Shown here piece after piece: positions 6,171-7,272 of a stretch of 7,272 nt of DNA. The translations under genes were made by a program, and so were the position numbers. The notes beneath the pieces are model-generated. The model had not been told where the DNA came from. It saw only the letters and a program-made list of their open reading frames with translations, and searched no databases. Source of the stretch: Burkholderiales bacterium (GTDB taxonomy: Bacteria; Pseudomonadota; Gammaproteobacteria; Burkholderiales; SG8-39); contig CAKKSJ010000415.1 in NCBI GenBank assembly GCA_919902965.1, forward strand, positions 1 through 7,272, written 5' to 3'. Numbering within the stretch: position 1 is the first letter of the stretch; each line of letters begins with the position of its first letter.

Positions 6171-6917
6171 TACGAATATCCCTTCAACGAGCGCATCCGC
6201 ACGCTGTTGCGCCTGGAGGACCTATTCGACCGCGCGAGTTTCTTTCTCGCCCGCCAGGATGCGCTCGATCACCATGCCGCGCTGCTTACCCTGTTCGAGA
6301 TTCTCGAAGTTGCCGGCCGCGCCGACCTGAAGTCGGATCTGATGCAGGAACTGGAACGGCAGAAGCAGGTGCTGCTCTCGTTTCGAAACAACCCGGAAAT
6401 CGCAGAGGACGTGCTGAACCACGTCATATCGGATATCGAACAGTCGAGTTCTGCGCTTTTCAATATGACCGGCAAGATCGGCCAGTATCTGCGCGAGAAT
6501 GAATGGCTGATGTCCATCAAGCAGCGCACCGGCATTCCCGGTGGGGTATGCGAGTTCGATCTGCCCTCGTATCACTACTGGTTGCATCGCGATTCCAGCT
6601 CGCGCGCGTTCGACTTGCACGGATGGATCAACCCGCTCTACCCGCTCCGGGACGCATCGGCCATCGTTCTGCGGCTGCTGCGCGAAAGCGGCAAGCCGTC
6701 CAGGATCGCCGCCCAGCAGGGCATCTACCAGCAAATGCTCGGCGGCAGGGTGGTGCAGATGGTGGGTATCCGGCTGCCGCAGAGTTCCGAATTCATTCCC
6801 GAAATCAGCGCCAATAAATACGCGCTCAACATCCGCTTTGCGATATTCGGCGACGATGCGCGCCCGCACACGAGCACGTCGAACGTGGAATTCGAACTCA
6901 CGCTGTGTAATCTGTGA
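6162..6917 (+). CDS. zapD: Cell division protein ZapD (FtsZ-associated, DUF1342/YacF)
   Basis: ZapD is a cytoplasmic protein that binds the C-terminal tail of FtsZ and cross-links protofilaments, stabilising the division ring. The product has 251 residues, close to the 247 of the E. coli protein. The N-terminal helical part begins YEYPFNERIRTLLRLEDLF (4-22), a clear counterpart of the E. coli start, and includes LLTLFEILEVAGRADLKSDL (41-60). The conserved centre is IGQYLRENEWLMSIKQRTGI (106-125), PGGVCEFDLPSYHYWLH (126-142) and INPLYPLRDA (156-165). The C-terminal beta-rich part runs from about 187 and contains FIPEISANKYALNIRF (211-226) and VEFELTLC (242-249). The start is GTG at 6162; no nearby in-frame ATG gives the right N-terminus. 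No good Shine-Dalgarno is present, and the start codon lies inside the palindrome AGTGATCACT (6161-6170). The stop overlaps the yacG start by four bases. Confidence 0.95.
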   Translation: MITYEYPFNERIRTLLRLEDLFDRASFFLARQDALDHHAALLTLFEILEVAGRADLKSDLMQELERQKQVLLSFRNNPEIAEDVLNHVISDIEQSSSALFNMTGKIGQYLRENEWLMSIKQRTGIPGGVCEFDLPSYHYWLHRDSSSRAFDLHGWINPLYPLRDASAIVLRLLRESGKPSRIAAQQGIYQQMLGGRVVQMVGIRLPQSSEFIPEISANKYALNIRFAIFGDDARPHTSTSNVEFELTLCNL

Positions 6918-7138
6918 TCCAGAAAGTTCGCACGGTCGGCTGCCCGCGCTGCAGCGCACCTGTGCGCTGGGGGACGGAATCGCCTTTCCGGCCGTTCTGT
7001 TCGGAGCGCTGCAAAATGATCGACCTCGGCGCCTGGGCGAACGAGGAATATCGCGTCGCGGTAAAAGCCAGCGACGAGGACCCGGACGCAGGCTCAGACG
7101 GAACGGAACCGAACTCGCCCAGGGCGCAACAAGGCTAG
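6914..7138 (+). CDS. yacG: Zinc-binding DNA gyrase inhibitor YacG
   Basis: YacG is a small zinc-finger protein that binds the GyrB part of DNA gyrase and inhibits its activity in E. coli. The product has 74 residues. The zinc site is complete: C10-x2-C13 and C29-x3-C33 (CPRC, FCSERC), followed by the family signature MIDLGAWANEEYRV (35-48). The C-terminal 26 residues are rich in D, E, G, S and P, and make the protein somewhat longer than the E. coli homologue of about 65 residues. Translation starts at a GTG whose last two bases belong to the zapD TGA stop (GTGA), so it is probably coupled to zapD; there is no separate Shine-Dalgarno. It is the last gene of the pilC-pilD-coaE-zapD-yacG run, and no obvious hairpin-plus-T-run terminator follows it. 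Confidence 0.95.
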   Translation: MIQKVRTVGCPRCSAPVRWGTESPFRPFCSERCKMIDLGAWANEEYRVAVKASDEDPDAGSDGTEPNSPRAQQG

Positions 7139-7257
7139 ACGCAAGTCGCTATTGACGGCCTGCTAGCCCATCTTTAACACGATTTTCCACAAAAGCCCGG
7201 GTAGTCTGACGTAAGTACCGGATTCTTTTGCAGGTGATTCGGCAAATCGTTTTGTAG

Positions 7258-7266
7258 TGCCATAAT
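7258..7266 (+). promoter_or_regulatory. Extended -10 promoter candidate at the right edge
   Basis: TGCCATAAT fits the extended -10 pattern TGn-TATAAT with one mismatch. It lies in a noticeably A+T-rich end (7223-7272) after a 134-base stretch with no gene. No convincing -35 is seen at 17 bases (TTCGGC at 7238-7243), which extended -10 promoters can tolerate. It would serve a rightward gene beyond the window, which cannot be checked here. Confidence 0.3.
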
Positions 7267-7272
7267 ATTTTC

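Noticed and set aside
7139..7257. Terminator after yacG
   Set aside because: Short GC palindromes such as CCCGGG are present, but no stable stem followed by a T run was found.

Overview
The window looks like conserved chromosomal DNA from a GC-rich proteobacterium, most likely a betaproteobacterium. That assignment is inferred from gene content, gene order and base composition; no database search was possible. Eight genes are supported. One is partial (ffh, minus strand, running off the left edge) and seven are complete on the plus strand: ypjD/corE-like, corB-like, pilC, pilD, coaE, zapD and yacG.

Left part (1-3140): ffh, the protein of the signal recognition particle, is read leftward. It is separated by only 21 bases from a rightward pair, an eight-helix YpjD/CorE-like membrane protein and a CNNM/CorB-type transporter. 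The same ffh / ypjD / corB (yfjD) neighbourhood is known from E. coli.

Middle (3141-5457): an A+T-rich leader of about 157 bases carries an inverted repeat, a -10-like hexamer, a small hairpin and the only textbook Shine-Dalgarno in the window. It leads into pilC (type IV pilus inner-membrane platform) and then pilD (prepilin peptidase/methylase). The assembly ATPase pilB, which commonly precedes pilC, is not here. A strong hairpin with a CCTCC-containing loop lies just before pilD.

Right part (5459-7138): coaE (last step of coenzyme A synthesis), zapD (FtsZ-bundling division factor) and yacG (small zinc protein, gyrase inhibitor) follow closely. Junctions are 1 base (pilD-coaE), 70 bases (coaE-zapD) and a 4-base overlap (zapD-yacG). 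pilC through yacG can therefore be read as one transcription unit, possibly with a weak extra promoter before zapD. The last 134 bases hold no gene; an extended -10-like element at the very edge may serve a gene outside the window.

I found no mobile element, CRISPR array, tRNA, rRNA or obviously novel gene system. The observations worth a second look concern regulation and gene order: the missing pilB, the pilC leader, the hairpin before pilD, the tiny divergent ffh/ypjD spacer, and the near absence of Shine-Dalgarno sequences in all genes but pilC.
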